From: CAZMVU01 sp964569295
GTDB lineage: Bacteria; Hydrogenedentota; Hydrogenedentia; Hydrogenedentales; JAGMZX01
Direction of reading: 5' to 3'
Assembly (NCBI GenBank): GCA_964569295.1
Contig: CAZMVU010000131.1
Location: 1 to 13,558, forward strand
Length of the DNA stretch: 13,558 nt
Part shown: positions 1 to 6,818 of the stretch, one piece after another
Layout of the letters: every line of letters begins with the position of its first letter
Position numbering within the stretch: the stretch's first letter is position 1
Made by a program: the position numbers and the translations under genes
The notes under the pieces: generated by a model
What the model saw: the letters and a program-made list of their open reading frames with translations, nothing else
Told to the model about the DNA's origin: nothing
The model's database searches: none

Positions 1-60
1 TTGCTCACAACTGGCACGAAGGAAGCAAAACATCGGTAGTAGAAGAACTGCACCCTTAGC

Positions 61-450
61 AAAGGCGCCTTGCTCGAGAAATGCCTTGACCAGGGTCAGC
101 ACCTTGCCGTCGGCCATGCGCCGTTTTACCAGCGTCATGCGCTTGTCGTGCGGGATACTGTCAAAATAATCCTTGATGTCGGCATCCACCACATGGCTGT
201 GGCCGGAGCGCAGCAGCATTTCCAAGCGGCGCAGCGCATCCTTGCAACCGCGGCCCGGGCGAAACCCATAGCTGTGTTCGGCGAAGTGCCGCTCGTAGAT
301 GGGCTCCAGACCGTTGCGCAACGCCGTCTGGACGACGCGGCCGCGCACTGTGGGAATCCCCAGCAGACGCTCCTCCTTGCTGCCTGGCTTCGCAACGTAC
401 GCGCGTTCGATCGGCTGCGGGCGGGTAGGTCCCGCCGCGCGGCGGCACCG
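61..450 (-). pseudogene. Group II intron reverse transcriptase/maturase fragment, broken at both ends
   Basis: Read on the minus strand from about 426 to 61, this translates into the N-terminal finger/palm part of a group II intron-type reverse transcriptase. Visible blocks are RPQPIERAYVAKPGSKEERL, then LGIPTVRGRVVQTALRNGLE (RT block 1/2), then SYGFRPGRGCKDALRRLEML, then VVDADIKDYFDSIPHDK, which holds the first catalytic-type Asp. The YADD box, the thumb/maturase domain and intron domains V/VI are not present. Upstream, GGTY that should precede RPQP lies in another frame: one extra base near 424-427 breaks the frame, and stops follow further upstream. Downstream of about position 60 (towards base 1) the translation no longer looks like an RT. 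The long plus-strand ORF opposite it is a shadow. This is a relic, not an active element. The family assignment is secure; whether a retained intron copy lies left of the window cannot be told. Confidence 0.85.
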
Positions 451-474
451 TTACCTTCAGTTACAGAACCGTGA

Positions 475-887
475 CGTCATTCTGGAGTGGACGCGCACCA
501 CGCTGACATTATGTGCGCTCGAAGACGCACTGCTATGGGCCGTTGGCCCTGAAGGGAGGGCGAGCCGAAACGCGACGCAAGGAACCAACCCGGCGCGTCC
601 CCGCCAGGGCGAGCGTCCCCGCGAGGGCGAGTGTCCCCGGGAAGGCGAGCGTCCCCGCGAGGGCGAGTGTCCCCGGGAGGGCGAGCGTCCCCGCGAGCCG
701 AAACTCAAGAAGGCATTGTGCTTCAACTTATCCGGTTGGTACTTGCACAGTACATGCAATACTTCTAATGGGGTAACCATACCCGATAATTGCGACATCC
801 TAGATCATGCTGATAATCCGATACCGGCGCACCCCATGAAGAATGGGAAACGGCCCACGGCAAAAGGCTGACAAATTACCCGCTTTC
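475..887. other. Gene-free stretch between the RT relic and the membrane protein gene
   Basis: No believable gene is seen here. Open frames on both strands across 480-800 are produced by the 18-bp repeat, which has no stop in most frames, and their translations are low-complexity Arg/Gly/Glu or Ser/Pro/Arg. Apart from the repeat array there is a small inverted repeat at 743-759 (TTGCA, 7-base loop, TGCAA) and a shorter one at about 770-783 (GGGT/ACCC). No tRNA, promoter or terminator could be supported. It is the 3' flank of the minus-strand gene ending at 888. Confidence 0.6.
589..696. repeat. 18-bp tandem repeat array, six units, alternating two variants
   Basis: Five good units at 607-624, 625-642, 643-660, 661-678 and 679-696, with a degenerate first unit at 589-606. 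The units alternate between GGGCGAGCGTCCCCGCGA and GGGCGAGTGTCCCCGGGA, so the true period is a 36-bp pair. The array ends in CGAGCCGAAAC (694-704). A collapsed version of the same flanks, GGGAGGG followed by CGAGCCGAAAC, lies at 554-571, as if the tandem core expanded between them. There are no spacers, so it is not CRISPR. A diverged copy lies in the 3' end of the hydrolase gene near 9150-9180, which shows that the repeat is dispersed in the genome. Confidence 0.9.
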
Positions 888-1736
888 TTATCCGTACGGC
901 GCACCCGCCAGCCCGCGGGTTCCTCCCGACTCGTTTGCCAGTGCGGCAAAATGCGCCTTTGCGGCCCGTTGCCCTTTCCCGTGATGCATGCGGTGCAGGC
1001 GCATTGCCTCCCGCACATGACCCGTTTCCCACAAGTCATCGATGACCTGCTGTTTCTTCGCATCGGGTAACCGATGCCAGTCGGCATACTCCACTGTGCG
1101 ATCCGGGGCGAGCGGATAGCGCTCCCCCAGCTCCTCGATGGCCTCGTTTTCCCCGGGATACACGCCATCCCACAGCAGATGCACTACCCCCGGCGCAGGA
1201 ATACGCACCGGGCAGAACACATCCTCGCCGAAAACCAGGCGCCGCCTGTCCACGCGCAACGCCTGGCGCAGCGCTTGTGTGTTTTCATGACGCAGGTACA
1301 GGTCGATAAACGAGTAATACTGCATGCGGTTGTGGCGGTGGTCCGGCAAACGCCTGCACTCGTGGGTCTTGCCCACGGCCGCAATTTCCTCGGCGGCAAT
1401 AAACACCACCGTCGCGTCCTCTTCCGAAGAAGGCGGGCTGCGAAAATGACGAATATTTACATACAGTCCCGCCTCGGTCTGGATCAGCAACCAGTTCGAT
1501 GGGCGCCGCGCCTGCCAGTAACGATAGCCGAACAACGCCACAAAGAAAACCGCCACTACACCCGTAAATCCAAGTAACGCGCCGTTGAGGCCCGGGCCTC
1601 CGTTCTTTGGCAGTAGCCCCAACAGGAGCAGCCCAATCATCACGAGCGCACCCAGCCCCAACGAACGCCACGAGGCGTCCCGGTAGATGCGTTCAGCCTT
1701 TTCGTGCGCGACCTGTGCAGGTTTAAGCAATTGCAT
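888..1736 (-). CDS. Two-helix inner-membrane protein, unknown function, possible PH-like domain
   Basis: A 282-aa protein that I cannot name. A short charged N-terminus (1-24) precedes two hydrophobic helices at about 25-43 and 53-70, then a hydrophilic region of about 210 residues. The segment from about 80 to 165 begins RPSNWLLIQTEAGLYVNIRH, continues with VVFIAAEEIAAV and ends with an extended YYSFIDLYLRH strand. That order, two membrane helices followed by strands ending in a helix-prone ENTQALRQALR, is reminiscent of bacterial PH-like membrane proteins; this is an inference from pattern only. The tail (215-282) is helical and charged with a His-rich RLHRMHH patch. The ATG at 1736 has no strong Shine-Dalgarno sequence. 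It diverges from the beta-oxidation operon across a shared control region. The downstream neighbour is the repeat-bearing intergenic stretch. Confidence 0.7.
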   Translation of the reverse strand: MQLLKPAQVAHEKAERIYRDASWRSLGLGALVMIGLLLLGLLPKNGGPGLNGALLGFTGVVAVFFVALFGYRYWQARRPSNWLLIQTEAGLYVNIRHFRSPPSSEEDATVVFIAAEEIAAVGKTHECRRLPDHRHNRMQYYSFIDLYLRHENTQALRQALRVDRRRLVFGEDVFCPVRIPAPGVVHLLWDGVYPGENEAIEELGERYPLAPDRTVEYADWHRLPDAKKQQVIDDLWETGHVREAMRLHRMHHGKGQRAAKAHFAALANESGGTRGLAGAPYG

Positions 1737-1787
1737 AATTCACTTGGGCCTGTGTCTTCGGTGTCGTTGCGTCGAATCGCGCCTGCC

Positions 1788-1793
1788 ACTATA
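1788..1793 (-). promoter_or_regulatory. Possible -10 box for the divergent membrane-protein gene
   Basis: On the minus strand TATAGT (5 of 6 to the sigma70 -10 box) lies about 50 bases upstream of the ATG at 1736. No good -35 hexamer sits at 16-18 bases; the nearest is TTTACC at about 20. Just upstream, at 1799-1807, the plus strand reads TAACGGTCG, nine bases identical to part of the operator palindrome at 1928-1943. Confidence 0.3.
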
Positions 1794-1886
1794 GACGATA
1801 ACGGTCGCGCGAGGGTAAACCATTCCGAATCGGCGGTGTATAGCGCAGCCCGCCGGGGTGGTACCGCGGCCGCGAAAGCGAGGGGG

Positions 1887-1915
1887 TTGATCCCCGGTTT
1901 GCAATGCTGTACGAT
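1887..1915 (+). promoter_or_regulatory. Sigma70-like promoter of the fadN-fadA operon
   Basis: TTGATC at 1887-1892 and TACGAT at 1910-1915 are separated by exactly 17 bases; each matches consensus at about 4 positions including the most conserved ones. Transcription would start near 1922, a few bases before the palindrome at 1928-1943, leaving a leader of about 70 bases before the ATG at 1992. Confidence 0.55.
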
Positions 1916-1927
1916 ACACTTTTCCTG

Positions 1928-1943
1928 CCTAACGACCGTTAGG
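1928..1943. promoter_or_regulatory. Operator-like palindrome at the fadN promoter
   Basis: CCTAACGACCGTTAGG is a perfect inverted repeat with 7-base arms and a 2-base centre. It lies directly after the predicted transcription start (about +6 to +22), a typical place for repressor binding. The size and the AACG/CGTT core resemble TetR-family operators, a family that often controls fatty acid degradation; the regulator itself is not in the window, so the assignment is inference. The arms are short and the centre has no loop of useful size, so an RNA hairpin is less likely. Confidence 0.6.
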
Positions 1944-1991
1944 TAAGGGCGTGTGTGAGAATGAAATCCGAAGCAGAAGGAGAGGCCGCTC

Positions 1992-4394
1992 ATGAGGGAG
2001 ATCAATCGTGTGGCCGTCCTGGGTTCCGGCGTGATGGGGGCCGCTATTGCCGCCCATCTCGCAAACTGTGGCATCCCGAGTATCATGCTCGACATTGTCA
2101 CCCCGAACCTGTCGGACGAGGACAAGAACGATCCAAAGAAACGCAATGCGATGGTCGAGGGCAACAAGCAGAAACTACTCAAGGCCAAGCCATCGCCCTT
2201 GTACCGCAAGTCGTACATCAAGATGATCGACACGGGCAACTTCGAGGACGACATGGCGAAGATCGCGGACTGCGATCTGGTCATCGAGGTGGTCATCGAA
2301 CGGCTCGACATCAAGAAAAAGGTGTACGATCAGGTGTCTCAGCACCGCAAGCCGGGTTGCATCGTGGCATCCAACACCAGCGGCATCCCGATTCATCAGA
2401 TGTCGGAAACCATGCCAGATGAGATGGCCCAGCATTTCATGGGCACGCACTTCTTCAATCCGCCCCGTTACCTGAAGCTGCTCGAGCTCATTCCCGGGCC
2501 CAATACCCTGCCCGAGGTAGTGGACAAGATGGCGGACTTCGGCGAGAACATTCTGGGCAAGGGCATCGTGTACGCGAAGGACACGCCGAATTTCATCGCG
2601 AACCGGCTCATCACCTTCGCCATGCAGTACACCATGCACACCATGACCGAGGCGGGACTCGCCCCCGAGGAAGTGGATGCGCTCACCGGCAAGAATATCG
2701 GTCATGCCTCCTCCGCCACATTCCGCACCGCAGACCTCGTTGGCCTGGACACGCTGCACCACGTGGTGGCGAATGTGAAGAACGGCTGCCCCGGCGACGA
2801 ACGTCAAGACATCATGGCCGGGCCGCCCTGGTTCGACAAGATGGTCGAGAATGGCCTGTTCGGCGACAAGTCGGGCTCGGGCTTCTATAAGAAGACGAAC
2901 GAACGCGACGAAAAGGGTAAGCGGGTTATTCTCAGCCTGGACCCGGAAACCCTCGAGTATACGCCCCAGAAGAAGGTGCGCTTCGCCTGCACGGGCGAGG
3001 CCCGCAATGCCGAAGATCTCAGCAAGAAGCTCGATATCATGCACTTCAGCGACGACCCGGGTTCGAAGTGGCTTTTCAGCTTCTTCGCCAACATGGCGCA
3101 GTACGCCGGCAACCGCATCCCCGAGATCGCCGATGACATCGTGAACATCGACAATGCGGTCAAGTGGGGCTTCGCTTGGGAAGTGGGTATCTTCGAGACG
3201 TGGGACCTGCTCGGCTTCGACCGCGTGTGCGAGCGCATGGGCCAGGAAGGCATTGCTCTGCCGCCCATCGCCAAGGCGATGCAAGAAGCCGGCGCCACGA
3301 GCTTTTACAAGTTCGAAAACGGCAAAGACATGTACTTCGACCTGGCCGCCAAAGGCTACAAAGAAGTGCCGAAGAACCCGAAGGAAGTCTCGCTGGCCGC
3401 GATCAAGAAGGCCAACCCGAGCGCCGAAATCGCCAAGAACGACAGCGCGAGCCTCATCGACCTGGGCGACGGCGTTATCTGCTGCGAATTCCACTGCAAG
3501 ATGAACGCCGTCGACGCCGATCTCGTGGGCATGTTGAACCAGGGCGTGGACTTGCTCGAGCAAGACAAGTACGAGGGCATGGTCATCGCGAACCAGGGCG
3601 AACACTTCTCCGCCGGCGCGAACCTGTTCATGATCCTCGGCGAGATCATGCAAGGTAATTGGGACAACGTCGAGGCGGCGGTGCGAGGCCTGCAGCAGTG
3701 CGGCATGCGCATGAAGTACTGCAAGAAGCCGGTCGTTGCCGCGCCCTTCCAGTACACCTTCGGCGGCGGCCTCGAAATCTGCATGCACGCGGACAAGGTC
3801 GTACTCGCAGGTGAGACCTACGCAGGCCTTGTCGAGGCGGGCGTCGGCGTAATTCCCGCTGGCGGCGGCACCACCTCGATGCTCGTGCGCGCCCTTGAAT
3901 TCGTGCCGGAGAACGTTCAGGTCGACGCCTTCCCCTTCGTGCGGCGTTCATTCGAAGACATCGCCATGGCGAAGGTTGGGACCTCGGGCGCCGAAGTTAT
4001 TGAACTCGGCTATCTGCGCGAAAGCGATATCGTGCTGCCAAACCGCGACCACCAGGTTGCCAAGGCGAAGGATGTTTGCCTCGGCCTGGCCAAGATGGGC
4101 TACCGGCCGCCGCGCAAGCCGCGTCTCTACGCGCTGGGTGAAACAGACCGTGCCGCCTTCAACACGGCCGTGTGGGGGATGAAAGAAGCGGGCTGGGCCT
4201 CCGAGCACGACTTGGTGATAGCCCGGAAATTGGCCCACATTCTCACCGGCGGCGACCGATTCCCCGGCAACCCGATGACCGAAGAGGACTGCCACGATCT
4301 GGAGGCGGAAGCGTTCTGCAGCCTCTGTGGCATGGAAAAAACCCAGCAGCGCATCCAACACATGCTGACCACCGGCAAGCCGCTGCGCAACTAA
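1992..4394 (+). CDS. fadN: 3-hydroxyacyl-CoA dehydrogenase / enoyl-CoA hydratase fusion (FadN type)
   Basis: An 800-aa bifunctional beta-oxidation enzyme that hydrates trans-2-enoyl-CoA and then oxidises L-3-hydroxyacyl-CoA with NAD+. The domain order is dehydrogenase first, as in Bacillus FadN (about 790 aa), and opposite to E. coli FadB/FadJ. The Rossmann motif GSGVMG is at 11-16; the dehydrogenase His/Glu pair is H153 in GTHFFNPP and E165; PNFIANRL at 199-206 opens the helical C-terminal dehydrogenase domain, with a second copy-like domain at about 355-455 (DNAVKWGFAWEVGIFETWDL). The crotonase fold covers about 485-680, with an oxyanion segment HFSAGANL (538-545) and both catalytic glutamates in place: E595 in GGGLE and E615, 20 apart as in crotonase. 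AAGGAG at 1977-1982 supports the ATG. The thiolase gene follows after 21 bases. No acyl-CoA dehydrogenase is adjacent. Confidence 0.95.
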   Translation: MREINRVAVLGSGVMGAAIAAHLANCGIPSIMLDIVTPNLSDEDKNDPKKRNAMVEGNKQKLLKAKPSPLYRKSYIKMIDTGNFEDDMAKIADCDLVIEVVIERLDIKKKVYDQVSQHRKPGCIVASNTSGIPIHQMSETMPDEMAQHFMGTHFFNPPRYLKLLELIPGPNTLPEVVDKMADFGENILGKGIVYAKDTPNFIANRLITFAMQYTMHTMTEAGLAPEEVDALTGKNIGHASSATFRTADLVGLDTLHHVVANVKNGCPGDERQDIMAGPPWFDKMVENGLFGDKSGSGFYKKTNERDEKGKRVILSLDPETLEYTPQKKVRFACTGEARNAEDLSKKLDIMHFSDDPGSKWLFSFFANMAQYAGNRIPEIADDIVNIDNAVKWGFAWEVGIFETWDLLGFDRVCERMGQEGIALPPIAKAMQEAGATSFYKFENGKDMYFDLAAKGYKEVPKNPKEVSLAAIKKANPSAEIAKNDSASLIDLGDGVICCEFHCKMNAVDADLVGMLNQGVDLLEQDKYEGMVIANQGEHFSAGANLFMILGEIMQGNWDNVEAAVRGLQQCGMRMKYCKKPVVAAPFQYTFGGGLEICMHADKVVLAGETYAGLVEAGVGVIPAGGGTTSMLVRALEFVPENVQVDAFPFVRRSFEDIAMAKVGTSGAEVIELGYLRESDIVLPNRDHQVAKAKDVCLGLAKMGYRPPRKPRLYALGETDRAAFNTAVWGMKEAGWASEHDLVIARKLAHILTGGDRFPGNPMTEEDCHDLEAEAFCSLCGMEKTQQRIQHMLTTGKPLRN

Positions 4395-4415
4395 AGACAA
4401 GGAGGAAACTGCACT

Positions 4416-5582
4416 ATGAAGAATGTATACGTGGTTTCCGCGGTGCGTACGGCGGTGGGCCGCTCCAAGGCTGGCAGCGCCATCGCCCACGTGCGCCCGG
4501 ACGACATGGCCGCCCTCGTCATCAAGGAAGCGGTCAAGCGTTCCGGTATCCCCGCGGATCGAATTCAAGACGTGGTCCTCGGCTGCGCTTTCCCCGAAGC
4601 GGAAGCCGGCATGAACGTGGGCCGTATCGCCGCACTCGCAGCCGGTCTGCCGGACAGCGTGCCCGGCGTAACAGTCAACCGCTTCTGCTCCTCCGGCCTC
4701 GAGACCATGGCCATGGCCGGCGCCAAGATCGAAATCGATATGCTCGGCAACGCCGTGGCCGGTGGCACCGAGTCCATGAGCCTCATTCCCATGGGCGGCA
4801 ACAAAACTTGCCCCAACCCCAGCTTGGCGGAGAGCAACCCGCGCGCGTACACGGGCATGGGCCAGTGCGCGGACAATGTCGCAAACGATTTCGGGATCAC
4901 CCGCGAAGAATGCGACAAATGGGGTGCACGCAGCAACCAGTTGGCCATCAAGGCGATTCAGGAAGGCAAGTTCAAAGAACAGATCGTGCCTATCGAGACC
5001 AGCGGGCCCGACGGAAAACCCTACACCTTCGACACCGACGAGGGGCCACGTCCCGGGACGACCCCGGAAACCCTGGCCAAGCTGCGCCCCGCTTTCGCCG
5101 GCCCCGGCGGCAAAGGCGTCTCGACAGCGGGCAACTCGAGTCAGACAAGCTGTGGCGCGGCAGCCACCGTGCTCGCCAGCGAGGCGCAGGTGAAAGAGTT
5201 GGGCCTCAAGCCCATGGCGAAGCTCGTGGGCTATGCCGTCGGCGCAGGCGACCCCGGCTACCTCGGACCCGCCCAGGTGCCCGCCATCAACGATGCCCTG
5301 CGCCAAGCCGGCATCCGCATTGAGGACATTGGGCTCGTCGAGTGCAACGAAGCCTTCGCCTCACAGACCCTGTACTGCCTTCGGGAAACGGGTCTGAACC
5401 CTGACATCGTGAATGTAAACGGCGGCGCCATCGCGCTCGGGCACCCGCTGGGGTGCACCGGCACCAAACTCGCCACCCAGCTCATCCACGAGATGAAGGC
5501 GCGCGGCGTGAAGTACGGCCTCGAGACCATGTGCATCGGCGGCGGCATGGGCGCGGCCGGTATCTTCGAGCTGTGCGACTAA
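4416..5582 (+). CDS. fadA: Acetyl-CoA C-acyltransferase (3-ketoacyl-CoA thiolase)
   Basis: A 388-aa thiolase that cleaves 3-ketoacyl-CoA with CoA to give acetyl-CoA and a shortened acyl-CoA. Every active-site element is visible: nucleophile C91 in VNRFCSSGLE, the NEAFA block at 311-315, H343 in GGAIALGHPLGCTGT, and the proton-donor C373 in CIGGGMGAAG. The length is normal for the degradative thiolase family. AAGGAGG at 4399-4405 lies 10 bases before the ATG, and the gene starts 21 bases after fadN, so the two are co-transcribed and probably form a trifunctional complex (known for FadB/FadA; inferred here). A biosynthetic acetoacetyl-CoA thiolase role is less likely because of the FadN partner. 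The transcript ends at the hairpin at 5613-5644. Confidence 0.95.
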   Translation: MKNVYVVSAVRTAVGRSKAGSAIAHVRPDDMAALVIKEAVKRSGIPADRIQDVVLGCAFPEAEAGMNVGRIAALAAGLPDSVPGVTVNRFCSSGLETMAMAGAKIEIDMLGNAVAGGTESMSLIPMGGNKTCPNPSLAESNPRAYTGMGQCADNVANDFGITREECDKWGARSNQLAIKAIQEGKFKEQIVPIETSGPDGKPYTFDTDEGPRPGTTPETLAKLRPAFAGPGGKGVSTAGNSSQTSCGAAATVLASEAQVKELGLKPMAKLVGYAVGAGDPGYLGPAQVPAINDALRQAGIRIEDIGLVECNEAFASQTLYCLRETGLNPDIVNVNGGAIALGHPLGCTGTKLATQLIHEMKARGVKYGLETMCIGGGMGAAGIFELCD

Positions 5583-5612
5583 GCCACCACCGCTAATCCG
5601 CAAAGACCACAC

Positions 5613-5644
5613 GCGGCGCCCTCGGCACCTGCCGGGGGCGCCGC
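5613..5644. terminator. Hairpin terminator between convergent fadA and permease genes
   Basis: GCGGCGCCC at 5613-5621 pairs with GGGCGCCGC at 5636-5644; after one mismatch, CGGC/GCCG extends the stem round an ACCT loop (5627-5630). The stem is very GC-rich and is followed on the plus strand by TTCTAT, a weak T-tract. It lies 31 bases after the fadA stop and 50 bases beyond the stop of the minus-strand permease, so it may serve both directions. Confidence 0.7.
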
Positions 5645-5693
5645 TTCTATGGCGCTTCCTGTGTGGCTTGTGGTGCGATTCCTTATCTTCTCT

Positions 5694-6818
5694 TCAGCCT
5701 TTCAGCGCGCCGACGGTGATCCCGCTGGTCAGCCGCCGCTGCAGCACCATATACACTGCCAGCGTCGGCACAAGAACAATCACCAGGGCGGCAAACAGCA
5801 GCCCGAAGTCGGTCTTGTATTGCGCTTGCATGCTGATGCTCGCAAGTCCCAGCGGCAGGGTACGCTTCGCTTCGGAGTTCACGAAGACCAACGCAAACAG
5901 ATACTCGTTCCAAATGCCAATGAAATTGAAGATGGCCGCCGTGACCAGGCCCGGCCGCGCCAGGGGAAGCATAATGTACCAGAATACACGGTACTCGCCG
6001 CACCCATCGATGATCGCCGCCTCGCGCAACGTACCCGGCAACGTGCGGAAGAACCCGCTCAGCACGAGGATCGTAAACGGCAGGCTGAGCGAGACATAGA
6101 TCACAACAAGCCCGAAGTGGGAATCGTGCAAGCTCATCTCATAGCCAAGGGGGCGCAGAACCGTGCTCCCCCATTCTGACAAGCGTGTGAACTGGAAGAA
6201 CAGAGGAATCAGAACGAGTTGGGCCGGTATCATCATGCCGCTGACAAAGTAGACGTAGAGCGCGCCGCCGCCCGGAAACGTAAACCGCGCAAGTGCGTAG
6301 GCAGCCATCGCTCCCAGAAGCAGCACCACAGCCAGCGAGGCCCCCGTCACCACGACGCTGTTCATGAAGTAGCGGCTGAAATTTGACCGCACCCACGCCG
6401 TGTGGTAATTGTGCTTCACCGCCTCCCACGGCGACATGGTCTGGGTGCGCCATTCCCGCAGCCGGAAGTAGCCGATCACCGCGCCGCCCCCGGTCCACGC
6501 CTCGAGTTCCCCAATGCTGAGCCGGCCATTGCCGTCCGTGTCGATACGGGCGAAATCACCGAGGGCCGCCCCCAGCTCGATGGGGGCCGACTCGGTATCG
6601 GGCGGATGTTCGAGCCGTTCCCGGGTGACTTCATCCGCCGATGGCGCGCCGGTAACCAGCCATGGGATACCGAAGGGATTCTCGACAAACTCGCGGGAGC
6701 TGCGCAGGCTGTTCACGAATACCCACACCAACGGCGTCACCACCATAAGGAACCACAGACTCAGCGCCACATAAGCCAGGACGCCGGCCCGCCGGCCATC
6801 GTTGCGCTTTCGGCGCAT
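5694..6818 (-). CDS. CUT1-type ABC sugar permease (MalG family) with an inserted EF-hand
   Basis: A 374-aa inner-membrane permease, about 90 residues longer than usual. TM1 is at about 15-36; further helices run over about 152-178, 184-208, 236-256, 290-312 and 338-360. The EAA loop that docks on the ATPase is EAAIIDGCGEYRVFWYIMLP at 266-285, and the C-terminus GITVGALKG is typical of MalG-like proteins. The family usually runs from an NPFGLP-like segment straight to NY..AW....RYF.NS. Here NPFGIPW (48-53) and NYHTAW (137-142) are separated by about 76 extra residues, including a canonical EF-hand loop D93-E104 (DTDGNGRLSIGE) with flanking helices. A smaller extra piece lies at about 214-235 (LSEWGSTVLRPLGYEMSL). 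Both insertions fall in periplasmic loops. The ATG overlaps the upstream permease stop (TGATG), so translation is coupled. The substrate is unknown. Confidence 0.93.
   Translation of the reverse strand: MRRKRNDGRRAGVLAYVALSLWFLMVVTPLVWVFVNSLRSSREFVENPFGIPWLVTGAPSADEVTRERLEHPPDTESAPIELGAALGDFARIDTDGNGRLSIGELEAWTGGGAVIGYFRLREWRTQTMSPWEAVKHNYHTAWVRSNFSRYFMNSVVVTGASLAVVLLLGAMAAYALARFTFPGGGALYVYFVSGMMIPAQLVLIPLFFQFTRLSEWGSTVLRPLGYEMSLHDSHFGLVVIYVSLSLPFTILVLSGFFRTLPGTLREAAIIDGCGEYRVFWYIMLPLARPGLVTAAIFNFIGIWNEYLFALVFVNSEAKRTLPLGLASISMQAQYKTDFGLLFAALVIVLVPTLAVYMVLQRRLTSGITVGALKG
6507..6542 (-). other. EF-hand calcium-binding loop inside the permease
   Basis: Codons for residues 93-104 read D-T-D-G-N-G-R-L-S-I-G-E. 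Loop positions 1, 3, 5, 9 and 12 are Asp, Asp, Asn, Ser and Glu, Gly is at 6 and Leu at 8, which is a full match to the classical calcium loop. GAALGDFARI before it and IGELEAWTGG after it can form the E and F helices. There is only one hand, so it would bind alone, pair with another subunit, or act structurally. Confidence 0.85.

Noticed and set aside
70..474. 134-aa plus-strand frame at the left edge
   Set aside because: Exactly antisense to the recognisable reverse transcriptase blocks.
589..696. CRISPR array
   Set aside because: The units are contiguous 18-mers without unique spacers and no cas gene is present.
299..871. 190-aa frame with PREGER/PREGEC repeats, a possible repeat protein
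   Set aside because: The repeat has no stops in most frames; the frame starts inside the RT relic on the other strand and has no ribosome site.
2175..3788. 537-aa open frame on the minus strand inside fadN
   Set aside because: Antisense shadow of a strongly conserved GC-rich gene; composition rich in His, Val and Ala with no recognisable motif, while the plus strand has all catalytic residues of FadN.
3948..5306. 452-aa minus-strand frame across fadN and fadA
   Set aside because: Spans two well-supported genes on the opposite strand and has no family signature; a codon-bias shadow.
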